The notes beneath the pieces are model-generated. The model did not search any database. It was given only the letters and a program-made list of their open reading frames with translations, and had not been told where the DNA came from. Below are positions 8,833 through 17,975 of a stretch of 64,000 nt of DNA, in pieces. The translations under genes were made by a program, and so were the position numbers. The stretch's first letter is position 1, and every line of letters begins with the position of its first letter. The stretch comes from JAIBAJ01 sp965284645 (lineage in GTDB: Bacteria > Bacteroidota > Bacteroidia > JAIBAJ01). The stretch covers positions 1,860,001 through 1,924,000 of the forward strand of contig OZ260106.1 of the NCBI GenBank assembly GCA_965284645.1, in the 5' to 3' direction.

Positions 8833-9651
8833 TTAGGCCACACGCAAATTTGGACTGATTTCGGAGGCAGGAAGCGCCAATGGTCTAATTTTTAATGCCT
8901 CTGTTTCAGTTTGATAGTGGTACAAGCTCCATTTGCCTTCATGGTATTCCAATGAAGTTAAGTTTTCTACCCAATCGCCTGAATTCAAATAGGTTACCTG
9001 GCCTTTTTCGTTTTTATATTCCCGAATGCTCGGTTGATGAATATGCCCGCAAATAACATAGTTGTAACCCTGTTCGATGGCATGTTCGGCTGCAATCTTC
9101 TCATAATCATTGGAATATTTTACAGCAGTTTTGATGGAGTTTTTAATTTTCTTGGAAATGGATACTTTCTCTTTTCCCATTTTTTCCAATCCCACATTAA
9201 TCCATCGGTTCAATAAAATCAACCAATCATAACTGTAGCCCCCAATTTTGGCAATCCATTTGGCATAATTTACCGATAAGTCAAAAATATCACCATGGAA
9301 AAACCAGAACTTCTCTCCGTTTTCTTCCAAAATCAATTTGTCAACTAAATGAAAATTAGACAGTTGGAATCCCGAAAATTTCCTTAAAACCTCATCATGA
9401 TTTCCCGTTAAATAGTAAACAGGTGTTCCCGATGCCATAAAATCAACAATTACTTTTAGGACTTCACTATGGGTCTGAGGCCAAAAACTTTTACTAAATT
9501 GCCATCCGTCTATTATGTCGCCGTTGAGGATAATTTTCCCCGGTTGTACCGATTTTAAATAGTGGGTCAGCTCACGTGCATGGCAGCCATAAGTGCCCAA
9601 ATGAACGTCCGAAATTACAACGATATCAACTTTTCTTCTGTTTGAATTCAT
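8833..9651 (-). CDS. UDP-2,3-diacylglucosamine diphosphatase-like metallophosphoesterase (LpxH-like)
   Basis: Calcineurin-like phosphoesterase of about 272 residues. All metal-site motifs are present in order: SDVHLG near residue 15, NGDIIDGW near 45, TGNHDE near 85, FFHGDIFD near 115 and CGHIHQP near 205. The segment between the last two is helical and basic, resembling the lipid-binding lid of LpxH, and Bacteroidota proteins of this type are commonly assigned to the LpxH step (removal of UMP from UDP-diacyl-glucosamine in lipid A synthesis). The true substrate cannot be proven from sequence. Start is either 9660 or 9651 (MNSNRRKV); I favour the latter. The gene stands alone, divergent from the amylase locus. 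Confidence 0.75.
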   Translation of the reverse strand: MNSNRRKVDIVVISDVHLGTYGCHARELTHYLKSVQPGKIILNGDIIDGWQFSKSFWPQTHSEVLKVIVDFMASGTPVYYLTGNHDEVLRKFSGFQLSNFHLVDKLILEENGEKFWFFHGDIFDLSVNYAKWIAKIGGYSYDWLILLNRWINVGLEKMGKEKVSISKKIKNSIKTAVKYSNDYEKIAAEHAIEQGYNYVICGHIHQPSIREYKNEKGQVTYLNSGDWVENLTSLEYHEGKWSLYHYQTETEALKIRPLALPASEISPNLRVA

Positions 9652-9749
9652 GGTAGGCAAAAATCTAAACCCTTTATGACTAATAAGTTAAAGCCAGAAT
9701 AAGGGATTGTTAAGAATCTGCTTTTTCATGACTTCTTCTTTTTTTATTT

Positions 9750-9902
9750 GGCGGGCTCCCTACCGCCAAAACCAGTTGGTCAAGTGTTTTTAGCATGGTA
9801 AAGGGCGGTAGGGCCAGGCTTTCGGCGCTAGTCCTCGGTCTGCTCCGTGCCTCCGCATCCCTGTGGGCTAGACTGCCTCTATCCTTGCCCGAACCCCCTG
9901 AA
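9750..9902 (-). repeat. Structured intergenic element, copy 2 (SIE-2)
   Basis: Minus-strand copy. It has the same opening CGGGCAAGGATAG, CTAG/CTAG helix, apical arm (GGGATGC / GCAGACC) and GAGGA as copy 1, differing there by about one base. Its 3' hairpin has changed on both sides (CCCTACCGCC with GGCGGTAGGG). It ends in GCCCGCC before an A-rich run. It sits in the 550-bp divergent gap between the LpxH-like gene and the amylase locus, the only copy upstream of two genes. Confidence 0.75.
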
Positions 9903-10132
9903 CCTGGCAGTGGTGGAATTCCTACCTGTCGAATAACCTGTTAACCATTTTTAGGATTCTTTTTTGAATGAATGGATCAGCATTCGTTGATTCGTTTAAA
10001 ATGCTTGTTCTCCCCCAATAAACTGCTTTATTTAAGGGGGAAATCTGTATCGTTTCTTTGTCGATTTTTTTTGAGATGAAGCAAAATAGTCTAACTGTTA
10101 ACTTTGTTTTTAGCGCATTAACAAAATTATAG
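9903..10132. other. Remainder of the divergent intergenic region
   Basis: About 230 bases without a convincing gene. The sequence includes CCCCCAATAAACTG and TTAAGGGGGAAA (about 10014-10042), a weak inverted pair around GGGGG, and another TAnnTTTG match (TAACTTTG at 10099-10106). It probably holds the upstream regulatory region of the amylase locus, but no known operator is recognisable. Confidence 0.3.
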
Positions 10133-10162
10133 TTGTAAATTTGGTTTTTTGCCCTATTTTTG
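10133..10162 (+). promoter_or_regulatory. Candidate promoter of the amylase-locus operon
   Basis: A TTG at 10133-10135 is followed after 19 bases by TATTTTTG (10155-10162), which fits the Bacteroidota -33/-7 pattern. The spacing predicts a leader of about 40 bases before ATG 10211. Two further TAnnTTTG matches nearby (10099, 10136) lack a well-spaced -33 box. Confidence 0.4.
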
Positions 10163-10210
10163 ACATCGTTTTACTAAGTGTAATTTTGACACCAACCCTG
10201 TTTTACCTTT

Positions 10211-12541
10211 ATGAACAAAAAGCTGAAAACCATTTTGTTGGCGATAATTCCCGCCTTCGCTGTTTCTTTTGATTCAACAGCCCAAATAATCTTTGAACCA
10301 GAAGGTGTAAATCTTCCTGGAACTTGGAATTCATATTCGAATCCTCCTGCCACAGGCTCTGTTTTTGGAAACCCTAACCAAGTGACAAACGGTGGTTTTG
10401 AAATTATTACCACAGGAACAAGACGCTACCATACTACTTTTTCTACCTCAGCCGGAGGCGATGCGTCTTCTGGTGTAAATGCCTTTTTATTTACCAGCGG
10501 TCCGGCAGGTACTCCCTATTCAAACAAATGGACAGATGTCACTGTAGGTTTGAATACTATTCAGACCTATAACTATCGCAACGACGGTGGGGGAAACGAC
10601 AACTCGGTTACCTTAGGTTCAAACAAATGGTATACCGTTAATTTTAAAGATAATGGTTATGTTAACACCCAAGCCATTTTTATGGAAACCAGTGCTCAGC
10701 CGGTAACTATTTCCAATGTCACCCAAGCTCCGGCGGGTAACCAAATTATGGTCAATACAGCTGTTACTGTCACAGTTACTACGAGTGCAGCTCTTTCCGC
10801 TGAAGAAAAGGTCTATATCCGTTATTCTCCGGATGGATATGCAGGAATCAATAACCTGTTGCAGGTAAATATGACTGGAACAACGGGTACTGCGACTATT
10901 CCAGCCCAAGCTATTGCTGGCACCAGCATCAGCTATTATGTATTTACTACTACAGTATCTAATCCTACTGCCGATTGGGATATGTATACCATTAACCTCG
11001 GTAATAACAATGGTCTTAATTATGGTTATACTGTAATTAATGATCCTGTTTACAATGCCGTTGCAAGCAATGATACTACAGTTTGTTCCAATTCTTTTCC
11101 GCTTACCTTGTCTGCAACTGCCGGATATCAATATACCTGGTCTACAGGACCAATTACCCAATCCATCCAAGTGAATGGTCCAGGACAATACTCGGTTCAT
11201 ATTGTTAATCCAATGACTGGTGGTTTTGTTTATGATACCGTGAATGTATCAGTTTCAACCCCGCAATTCAGTTTAGGTGGCGATACCTCTATTTGTGGTT
11301 TAAGCTCAATAGTCCTAGATCCAGGAGTGACGTTAACTCCTGATGGTGATTCCTTAAGAATTTTTTACAATGCCAACCTAGGTGTTACAGGTCTTTTCGG
11401 CGCTCCAAAGGTGTATATGCACAGTGGAATCCAATTTGTACCATTTGGCCCAGTAACAAATTATATAGGGAATTGGGGACAAGACGATGGAGTGGGTGAA
11501 ATGACTAGTTTGGGCAACAATAATTGGGTTATCACAATTCATCCGGCTAACTATTATGGTTATTCACAAGGAACGGCTGTTACAGCCATTTCCATGGTTT
11601 TTCGCAATGCCGATGGTACATTAACAGGGAAGGATGATAACAACAACGACATTTTCCTGAATATCAATCAAAATCCACCTTATTCCGCCTTTAGTGGTGT
11701 AACAGCCCAAGTGGTTACTGGTGAATTTGCTTCTATTCTTTGGAACGATAACTCAACCGGAACAAGTCTTCCTGTTTCTACTGGAGGAAGCTATTGGGCC
11801 AGAGTAACTGATGTTAATGGCTGTACAGCTTCTGATACTGTTCAGGTAACAATTCATGGGCTGCCTTTTGTTGATGCTGGTTCAAACCAAACGCTTTGCG
11901 ATGGCGAATCAGCTGTATTGGATGCTGGTGCTGGTTTTTCTTCTTATACATGGAGTAATGGTTCAACATCCCCAAGTATTACGGTTTCAGATAGTGGAGA
12001 GTACACCATTGTTGTAACCGACAATTTTGGCTGCACGGCTCAAGATGTGATTTATATTACGGAAGGTACTACTCCGAGTGCTGATTTTACTTACGTTGCC
12101 ACAGGTTTGTCTGTTTCCTTTACCAGTTCAAACCAACCAGATGGAACTTCCTACGCTTGGGATTTTACAAGCAATGGTAGCACGGACAATACCACCCCAA
12201 ACCCTTCTTATACCTTTGTGGCTCCTGGAACCTATAATGTTTCATTAACCATAACAACACCCTGCGGGTCGGATGTTCAAACCTATCAACTGGTAGTTAC
12301 CCAAGTTGGAGTGGAAGAATTGGCACAAGATTTAGCTTCAATTTATCCAAATCCTGCTAAGGATCAAGTTCAGGTAGAATTGCTAGATAATAAAAAAGCA
12401 TCTTTGTATTCTATTTTCGGGAACTTGCTTTCAACTTATGAATTAAAAGCCGGTAAAAACCAGCTTGAAGTGGGGGCTTTGCCTGCCGGTATTTATTACC
12501 TCCAAATTGATCAGCAGTCTTACAAAATTACCAAACAATAA
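10211..12541 (+). CDS. Secreted T9SS protein with putative starch-associated modules, Ig-like and PKD domains
   Basis: 776 residues, secreted: signal peptide KTILLAIIPAFAVSFDSTAQ, then several beta domains. Residues about 25-170 form an N-terminal beta domain; Ig-like domains lie near 280-345 and 553-615 (both with CSNSFPLTLSA / LCDGESAVLDA-type Cys strands). A module near 378-485 contains KVYMHSG, IGNWGQDDGVGEMTSLGNNN and VFRNADGTLTGKD. A PKD domain (YAWDFTSNG...TYNVSLTI) spans about 620-695, and the T9SS type A tail starts at IYPNPAKDQV. The 378-485 module recurs in the next two genes, the second of which is a GH13 amylase, so a starch- or glucan-binding role is the natural inference. No catalytic site is visible. 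It is first of a three-gene set with gaps of 32 and 25 bases. Confidence 0.8.
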   Translation: MNKKLKTILLAIIPAFAVSFDSTAQIIFEPEGVNLPGTWNSYSNPPATGSVFGNPNQVTNGGFEIITTGTRRYHTTFSTSAGGDASSGVNAFLFTSGPAGTPYSNKWTDVTVGLNTIQTYNYRNDGGGNDNSVTLGSNKWYTVNFKDNGYVNTQAIFMETSAQPVTISNVTQAPAGNQIMVNTAVTVTVTTSAALSAEEKVYIRYSPDGYAGINNLLQVNMTGTTGTATIPAQAIAGTSISYYVFTTTVSNPTADWDMYTINLGNNNGLNYGYTVINDPVYNAVASNDTTVCSNSFPLTLSATAGYQYTWSTGPITQSIQVNGPGQYSVHIVNPMTGGFVYDTVNVSVSTPQFSLGGDTSICGLSSIVLDPGVTLTPDGDSLRIFYNANLGVTGLFGAPKVYMHSGIQFVPFGPVTNYIGNWGQDDGVGEMTSLGNNNWVITIHPANYYGYSQGTAVTAISMVFRNADGTLTGKDDNNNDIFLNINQNPPYSAFSGVTAQVVTGEFASILWNDNSTGTSLPVSTGGSYWARVTDVNGCTASDTVQVTIHGLPFVDAGSNQTLCDGESAVLDAGAGFSSYTWSNGSTSPSITVSDSGEYTIVVTDNFGCTAQDVIYITEGTTPSADFTYVATGLSVSFTSSNQPDGTSYAWDFTSNGSTDNTTPNPSYTFVAPGTYNVSLTITTPCGSDVQTYQLVVTQVGVEELAQDLASIYPNPAKDQVQVELLDNKKASLYSIFGNLLSTYELKAGKNQLEVGALPAGIYYLQIDQQSYKITKQ

Positions 12542-12573
12542 AAATCTAGTTTAACCTTAACCTTCAAATTAAA

Positions 12574-13503
12574 ATGAAAAAAACCTTTACCCTCGTAGCT
12601 GGTTTATTGGTAACCTCAGCCTTGTTTGCTCAAACAAACGTTACCATCCGCATCGATACCAAATTAATGAGCAATACCGATTGTAATTTGGGCGGCGATG
12701 GAAATGGCGGTGGTGCCATTGTTCCTGAAGATAAAATTTATATTCACAGTGGTGTTTGTAGCCATAGTACTGTTGGAAACAAAACCGATCAACAGTTTTG
12801 TTTAGAGCAAATCATTCCGTATGCCTCAGAAGTATGGCAGCACGTGGTAGGTGATTGGGGCGAAACTCCTCAAGACAACGGTAAAGGTTTAATGACTTCC
12901 GTTGGAAATGGTGTGTATGAATTAAACATGGTTTTGGAAGATTACTATTCTGACCCAAATTTATTGAGCCAAGATGCAGGCGCAAACAATGGAGTTGTTG
13001 TTCAAAATACACCTCTACCTGCCGGAGCTACTGTTTATACTATGGGGATGGTATTTAGAAGTAAAGATGGAGCTTTGAGTGGCCGTGACCAACAAGGTTG
13101 TCAAGATATCTTCGCTAAAGATTTCAATACCGACAACCCTTTGGTGATCAACTCCACCGATAATTCGGTTAGTGATTTTGTGACCATTATCAAAAGCACT
13201 GGTTTCAATGAAATTGGTAACCTAAACAGTTTCGTTGCCTACCCAAATCCATTCGCCGAAAGAATGAACCTAGACTTCGCTTTCACTAAAGATGGTGGCG
13301 ATTGCCAAGTAAGTGTAACCGATATTACTGGAAAAGAAGTTGCCGTATTGTATACTGGAAAAATGACGGCTGGCACTCACCAATTGCATTGGAATGGTAC
13401 TTCAAGCAATGGATCTAAATTGGCAACTGGAACCTACTTTGTTTCCATGCTAAGCGGCGGAAAAACCATCAAAACTGAAAAAGTGTTCTTTTTGAACAAC
13501 TAA
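12574..13503 (+). CDS. Small T9SS protein: one putative glucan-binding module plus sorting domain
   Basis: 309 residues. Signal peptide (KKTFTLVAGLLVTSALFAQT), one beta module of about 190 residues, and a T9SS tail (FVAYPNPFAERMN to GTYFVSMLSGG). The module has the same ordered landmarks as its neighbours: KIYIHSG, VVGDWGETP, GLMTSVGNGVYELNM, MGMVFRSKDGALSGRD and DIFAKDF. It carries extra cysteines (SGVC, QQFC, QQGC) that could form disulfides. With no enzyme attached, it looks like a free-standing binding protein displayed on the cell surface next to the amylase. The ligand is inferred from context only. It lies 32 bases after the preceding gene on the same strand. Confidence 0.8.
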   Translation: MKKTFTLVAGLLVTSALFAQTNVTIRIDTKLMSNTDCNLGGDGNGGGAIVPEDKIYIHSGVCSHSTVGNKTDQQFCLEQIIPYASEVWQHVVGDWGETPQDNGKGLMTSVGNGVYELNMVLEDYYSDPNLLSQDAGANNGVVVQNTPLPAGATVYTMGMVFRSKDGALSGRDQQGCQDIFAKDFNTDNPLVINSTDNSVSDFVTIIKSTGFNEIGNLNSFVAYPNPFAERMNLDFAFTKDGGDCQVSVTDITGKEVAVLYTGKMTAGTHQLHWNGTSSNGSKLATGTYFVSMLSGGKTIKTEKVFFLNN

Positions 13504-13528
13504 GCTAATTCGAATCAAACCTCTTTTT

Positions 13529-16375
13529 ATGAAGAAATTATTTGCAGCAGTTTTGTCTGTTATTACCCTAGCTACTAATGCTCAGGTTGTTTATACAGAC
13601 ATACCGTATCCCACTCAAAACGATTCCATTACCGTTTATTTCAACGCTTCTTTGGGTAATGGAGCCTTGCAGGGACAAAGCCAAATTTATATGCATACCG
13701 GCTTAATTACCGATGTGTCCGCCTATTCTGGCGATTGGTTGTTCAAGCCTTTTGTGTGGGGTACTGCTGATGCAAATGCATTAATGACCCCGCTTGGAAA
13801 TAACTTGTTTAAAATGTCCTTTCGTATGGATAGTCTTTATGGATATGGACAATATACTCAAGTAAAGGCCATGATGTTTGTTTTTAGAAATGCAAATGGC
13901 ACTATTGCTGGAAAAAATGCAGATGGATCGGATATTGTGGTGCCTGTTTTTTCTAGCAATACTGGTTTTGACCCAATGTTTGTTCAACCAATAGTTGAAT
14001 CGGCCATTTATAGCCAAAATTCCACGGTTAAAGTTGAAATTAAATCGCCAGCCGCAATGAGCCAGTGCAATGTTTTTTTGGATGGGCAGTTTATTCACCA
14101 AGGAACAGGGAATGCTGTAAACTATAGCTTTAATGCAACTACCTTAGGAAAACATTACTTGGTATTTGAAGCGCAAAGTGGCGCTCAAACCAAACGCGAT
14201 ACTACCTACTTTATCGTTCAACCGACCGTTACGGTTCAAGATCCACCTAGTGGCATTATTCCAGGAATAAACTATGTAGACAATACAACTGTAACCTTGC
14301 TTTTAGAAGCTCCTAACAAAGAATTTGCCTATGTCATAGGTGATTTTACCAATTGGGAAACAGATCCTCAATATCTCTGTAAAAAATCCAATATGGGCGA
14401 TTGGTTTTGGACTACTATAACAGGTTTAACTCCCGGACAAGAGTACCGTTTCCAGTTTTTTGTAGATGGTAAAATTAAAATTGCCGATCCATATGCCGAG
14501 AAAGTTATAGACGAATATGGCGATGCAGGGATTAATTCCTTTATTTATCCAAACTTAATAAGTTACCCAACAGGTAAAACACATGCCAAAGTTTCTGTTT
14601 TTCAAACGAATCAAACACCTTATACTTGGCAGCACGACAACGATTACACAAAGCCGGTCAGCAGTAGTTTGGTAATTTATGAAACCTTGATACGCGATTT
14701 TGCTCAGCGTAAAGCGTACAGCACCATAGCTGATACCCTCGATTATTTTGTTAAACTTGGAGTAAACGCTATCCAACTAATGCCAGTAATGGAATTTGAT
14801 GGAAATAATAGCTGGGGCTACTCTCCTGAGTTTTTCTTTGCACCCGACAAAAAGTATGGTCCAAAAGATGCCTTGAAAGAGTTAATTGACATGGCCCACA
14901 GCAAAGGTATCGTAATTATTCTGGATATTGTGCCTAACCATGCTTTCGGGCAAAATTCATATGTTCGTTTATATTGGGATAGTGATCTTAACCGTCCTGC
15001 CTCAAACAGTCCGTTTTTTAATCCCGTAGCTACGCACCCTTTCAGCGTAGGTTATGATTTTAACCACGAAAGCCAATATGTAAGAAGAATGTTTAAACGT
15101 CTCTTTAGATATTGGATTGAAGAATACCATGTGGATGGGTTTCGATTTGACCTCTCTAAAGGATTGACGCAAAATAATACAGGTGGCGATATTGGCGCTT
15201 GGAGTGCATATGATCAAAGCCGGGTTAATATTCTGTTTGATTATTTAAACGATATTCGTACCTATTCCGATGATTACATGATTTTGGAGCACCTTGGCGA
15301 CAATAGCGAAGAAACTGTTTTAGCCAATGGTGGTTTTATGCTTTGGTCAAAAGCTACGGAACAATACAACCAATGTACCATGGGTTACAGCAATAACAAC
15401 GATTTCAGCTACCAAACATCCTTTCTCTCAAAAGGCTGGAATTACCCCAATGCCGTTTCTTATATGGAAAGCCACGATGAAGAAAGGCTTATGTTTAAAA
15501 ATATCAATTATGGAAATACAAGCGGAGGCTATGATACCCGCTCATTGCCAATTGCTTTGAAAAGAATGGAAGCTGCAGCGGCTTGCTTCTTTACGATTCC
15601 TGGACCAAAAATGCTATGGCAATTTGGGGAATTGGGCTATGATTTTAGTATCAATTGGCCAAGTTTGACAGAAGCTAGCCGAACTGCACCAAAACCAGTT
15701 CGTTGGGATTATTATTTTGATGTGGATAGACATCGCCTATTTAAAGTCTATGCGGCACTCATTAAATTAAAAGTAAACGATTCCGCTTTTGATAGTTGGA
15801 ACTTTAGTATGGATACTTGGGGGACTGGAAAAAGAATTTGGGTAAATGATGCATCAATGAATATTTGTGTAGGGGCTAATTTTGATATGGTTGGCTTTGA
15901 TATGGTACCAGGGTTCCAACACACAGGTACTTGGTATGATTACCTTACCGGACAGGCCATCAATGTTACCGATCAAAATGCAGCTATCAACTTCCAGCCA
16001 GGTGATTACCACGTGTGGACCGATGTGCAATTGCCTTTACCTGATTTAAGTGGTCCACCCGTAGAAGACACAACTGGAACAGAGGCTATTTTTGAAACGC
16101 CAAGTCCGCTTAAACTTTGTGTTTATCCTAATCCTTCCAGTGGTGAGGTACATTTTGTTTACACTATACAAAACAATGAAAACGTAACTATTCAATTGTA
16201 TGACTTATCCGGAAAACAAGTGGCAACTATTCAAGATGGAGCCTTGTCGCCAGATAAGTATATCACCAATTGGAACGGTAAACTGAATGGTGGAAACCGA
16301 GCACCTGCAGGCGTTTATTTCTATAGTGTTACTCATGGAAATCGTGTTGAACGCGGAAAACTGATTATGGAATAA
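13529..16375 (+). CDS. Secreted GH13 alpha-amylase-family enzyme with T9SS tail
   Basis: 948 residues. Signal peptide (KKLFAAVLSVITLATNAQ); shared module at about 25-150 (QIYMHTG, SGDW, LMTPLGNN, FVFRNANGTIAGKN); an Ig-like segment to about 230; an E-set/CBM48-like domain at about 245-340 (YVIGDFTNWETDP, YRFQFFVDGKIKIADPYAE); then a GH13 barrel from about 375 to 760. GH13 regions are visible: ILDIVPNHAF, GFRFDLSKG (nucleophile Asp near 540), ILEHLGDNSEE (acid/base Glu near 587) and SYMESHDEER (stabilising Asp near 648). A T9SS sorting domain (CVYPNPSSGEV to APAGVYFYSV) ends the protein. It should hydrolyse alpha-glucans at the surface or outside. Specificity (amylase or pullulanase-like) cannot be settled; the E-set before the barrel leans toward branched substrates. 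Confidence 0.88.
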   Translation: MKKLFAAVLSVITLATNAQVVYTDIPYPTQNDSITVYFNASLGNGALQGQSQIYMHTGLITDVSAYSGDWLFKPFVWGTADANALMTPLGNNLFKMSFRMDSLYGYGQYTQVKAMMFVFRNANGTIAGKNADGSDIVVPVFSSNTGFDPMFVQPIVESAIYSQNSTVKVEIKSPAAMSQCNVFLDGQFIHQGTGNAVNYSFNATTLGKHYLVFEAQSGAQTKRDTTYFIVQPTVTVQDPPSGIIPGINYVDNTTVTLLLEAPNKEFAYVIGDFTNWETDPQYLCKKSNMGDWFWTTITGLTPGQEYRFQFFVDGKIKIADPYAEKVIDEYGDAGINSFIYPNLISYPTGKTHAKVSVFQTNQTPYTWQHDNDYTKPVSSSLVIYETLIRDFAQRKAYSTIADTLDYFVKLGVNAIQLMPVMEFDGNNSWGYSPEFFFAPDKKYGPKDALKELIDMAHSKGIVIILDIVPNHAFGQNSYVRLYWDSDLNRPASNSPFFNPVATHPFSVGYDFNHESQYVRRMFKRLFRYWIEEYHVDGFRFDLSKGLTQNNTGGDIGAWSAYDQSRVNILFDYLNDIRTYSDDYMILEHLGDNSEETVLANGGFMLWSKATEQYNQCTMGYSNNNDFSYQTSFLSKGWNYPNAVSYMESHDEERLMFKNINYGNTSGGYDTRSLPIALKRMEAAAACFFTIPGPKMLWQFGELGYDFSINWPSLTEASRTAPKPVRWDYYFDVDRHRLFKVYAALIKLKVNDSAFDSWNFSMDTWGTGKRIWVNDASMNICVGANFDMVGFDMVPGFQHTGTWYDYLTGQAINVTDQNAAINFQPGDYHVWTDVQLPLPDLSGPPVEDTTGTEAIFETPSPLKLCVYPNPSSGEVHFVYTIQNNENVTIQLYDLSGKQVATIQDGALSPDKYITNWNGKLNGGNRAPAGVYFYSVTHGNRVERGKLIME

Positions 16376-16408
16376 CAAGGTTAATCCTTCCCATTTTCTC
16401 ACATAATA

Positions 16409-16416
16409 TATCTTTG
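16409..16416 (+). promoter_or_regulatory. Candidate -7 element for the GNAT-pirin pair
   Basis: TATCTTTG matches TAnnTTTG and lies 17 bases before ATG 16433; no convincing -33 box is present. Confidence 0.35.
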
Positions 16417-16432
16417 TTGCTTTTCATAACTT

Positions 16433-16708
16433 ATGGAAAGCAACATTTTTTTTAACCCAACCCTATCCCGTTTTGAGTGGGAAATTGATGGCTATATTGC
16501 CTTGGCAGAGTTTCAACTAGCGCAAAACATTATTACGTTTACCCACACCGAAGTTCCAGCTGAGTTGGGGGGAAAGGGAATAGGTTCTCGATTGGTGGAA
16601 TTCGCACTTAAATATGCTCGTTCTCAAGGCTGGAAGGTTGTACCACTTTGTCCTTTTTTTAAGAGCTATATTGCAAAACATCCTGAATTTTCCGATTTAC
16701 TTGCATGA
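16433..16708 (+). CDS. Small GNAT-type N-acetyltransferase (YjdJ-like)
   Basis: 91-residue short acetyltransferase of the group found as YjdJ in E. coli. The acetyl-CoA pyrophosphate-binding motif is seen as ELGGKGIGSRLVEFALKYAR, followed by the family's VPLCPFFKSYIAKHPEF ending. Members of this group are compact and lack the N-terminal half of classical GNAT domains; their substrates are unknown. The stop overlaps the start of the pirin gene by four bases (ATGA), so the two are translationally coupled. Confidence 0.85.
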   Translation: MESNIFFNPTLSRFEWEIDGYIALAEFQLAQNIITFTHTEVPAELGGKGIGSRLVEFALKYARSQGWKVVPLCPFFKSYIAKHPEFSDLLA

Positions 16709-17583
16709 ACATAAAAACAGTTCAACAGATTTTACCTCCCGTACCGCCACATATGGTTGGTGACGGCTTTCGGGTGCATAATTTTTTTCCAAGCGGTTAC
16801 AACATGGGACAATACCGCATGAGTCCATTTTTTATGCTCGATTATAATTCAAAAGTGGAGTTTTCTCCTCGTGAAATTCCGCGCGGGGTTGGTGTACATC
16901 CTCATCGTGGCTTCGAAACCGTAACTATAGCCTATCATGGAAAAGTCGCCCATCACGATAGTATGGGTAACAGTGGTGTCATTGGCCAAGGTGAAGTGCA
17001 ATGGATGACTGCCGCCTCTGGCATTTTGCATAAAGAATACCATGAACAGGAATTTAGCCGGAAAGGTGGCTTGTTTCAAATGGTTCAGTTATGGGTGAAT
17101 TTACCTGCCAAATATAAAATGAACAAGCCAGGTTATCAAGCCATTACAAAGGAGCAAATGGGCCAATATACTTCTCCTGATGGCCTGGCACAATTTCAAA
17201 TTATTGCAGGGGAAATAAATGGAGTTAAAGGTCCAGCAACCACTTTTAGTCCGATTGTTTTGGCTAATTTGAAACTGAAGGCAGGTGCCAAGCCTAGTTT
17301 TGAACTTCCTGCTGAATTCAATACGGGTTTATTGGTGATTGAAGGTCAAGTGGTTTTCAATGATAAAGACCTTGCCCCAACCGATCATTTTGCCCTTTTT
17401 CGCAACGATGGTTCGACAATTACCATTCAGGCTGAACAGGATGCCCTAGTTTTGGTACTTAGTGGTCAACCCATTCAAGAACCTATTGCCTCCTATGGTC
17501 CCTTTTTAATGAATACCCACGAAGAATTGCAACAAGCAGTTCAAGATTTTAGCCAAGGAAAATTTGGTAGTCTGGAAGATTAA
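16705..17583 (+). CDS. Pirin family protein
   Basis: 292-residue bicupin. The N-terminal cupin carries the metal ligands expected in pirins: HPHRGFETVTI (two His), then the later His and Glu of GEVQWMTAASGILHKEYHEQ. The C-terminal cupin (from about residue 170) contains PIVLANLKLKAGAKPSFELP and lacks ligands, as usual. Bacterial pirins are cytoplasmic non-haem-iron proteins with proposed quercetinase or redox-regulatory roles; which applies here is unknown. It overlaps the GNAT gene by four bases. Downstream lies a pair of mobile repeats. Confidence 0.9.
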   Translation: MNIKTVQQILPPVPPHMVGDGFRVHNFFPSGYNMGQYRMSPFFMLDYNSKVEFSPREIPRGVGVHPHRGFETVTIAYHGKVAHHDSMGNSGVIGQGEVQWMTAASGILHKEYHEQEFSRKGGLFQMVQLWVNLPAKYKMNKPGYQAITKEQMGQYTSPDGLAQFQIIAGEINGVKGPATTFSPIVLANLKLKAGAKPSFELPAEFNTGLLVIEGQVVFNDKDLAPTDHFALFRNDGSTITIQAEQDALVLVLSGQPIQEPIASYGPFLMNTHEELQQAVQDFSQGKFGSLED

Positions 17584-17605
17584 TTCCATAATCGAATACA
17601 ACCTA

Positions 17606-17716
17606 AGGTTTACCCCCTCCGAAGAAATTTCGGGATAGCAGTTGTTATCAATTGGGAAAATAAATTGATAAAAACTGGTAAATCGTTAATGCATTTCCAA
17701 TCATAATCTGGTTTAA
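17606..17716 (+). repeat. Short MITE-like element, family 2, copy A
   Basis: About 110 bp from GGTTTACCCC to CTGGTTTAA. It contains a near-palindrome around GAAGAAATTTC and shares roughly three quarters of its bases with 37050-37160. Its right end overlaps the left end of the 184-bp element that follows, so the two appear inserted side by side or nested. Confidence 0.55.
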
Positions 17717-17895
17717 CCCAAATTCAGCATTAGAAATCTATTACAGCTTCCAACTGCTTCAAATACAAGGATTTCAGAACAATTTTTGACTTCAAAATAG
17801 TTTACTATTCCTTCACCCAAAAATTAACCTGAAACCCTCGTCTTTATTGCATTTGAAAGCTTCATTACAATTTCTAATGCGTAATCTGGTTTAAA
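17712..17895 (+). repeat. 184-bp MITE-like element, copy A
   Basis: Non-coding element with imperfect terminal inverted repeats of about 45 bp. The left end reads TTTAACCCAAATTCAGCATT then AGAAATC; the reverse complement of the right end reads TTTAAACCAGATTACGCATT then AGAAATT. It differs from 48155-48340 by only a few bases and matches 41889-42073 on the other strand almost as well. No ORF lies inside, so any mobility would depend on a transposase elsewhere. Confidence 0.75.
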
Positions 17896-17975
17896 ATACT
17901 TCCTTTAAGAAATTTGTCTTAGAAGGGTAAGGCCAGTAATATCAAGTAATTCGAATAAAGTTAGCTTCGTCTTTT

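Noticed and set aside
10619..11200. Minus-strand frame inside the first amylase-locus gene (193 codons)
   Set aside because: Ser/Ile/Arg-rich shadow of a Thr/Asn-rich secreted protein.
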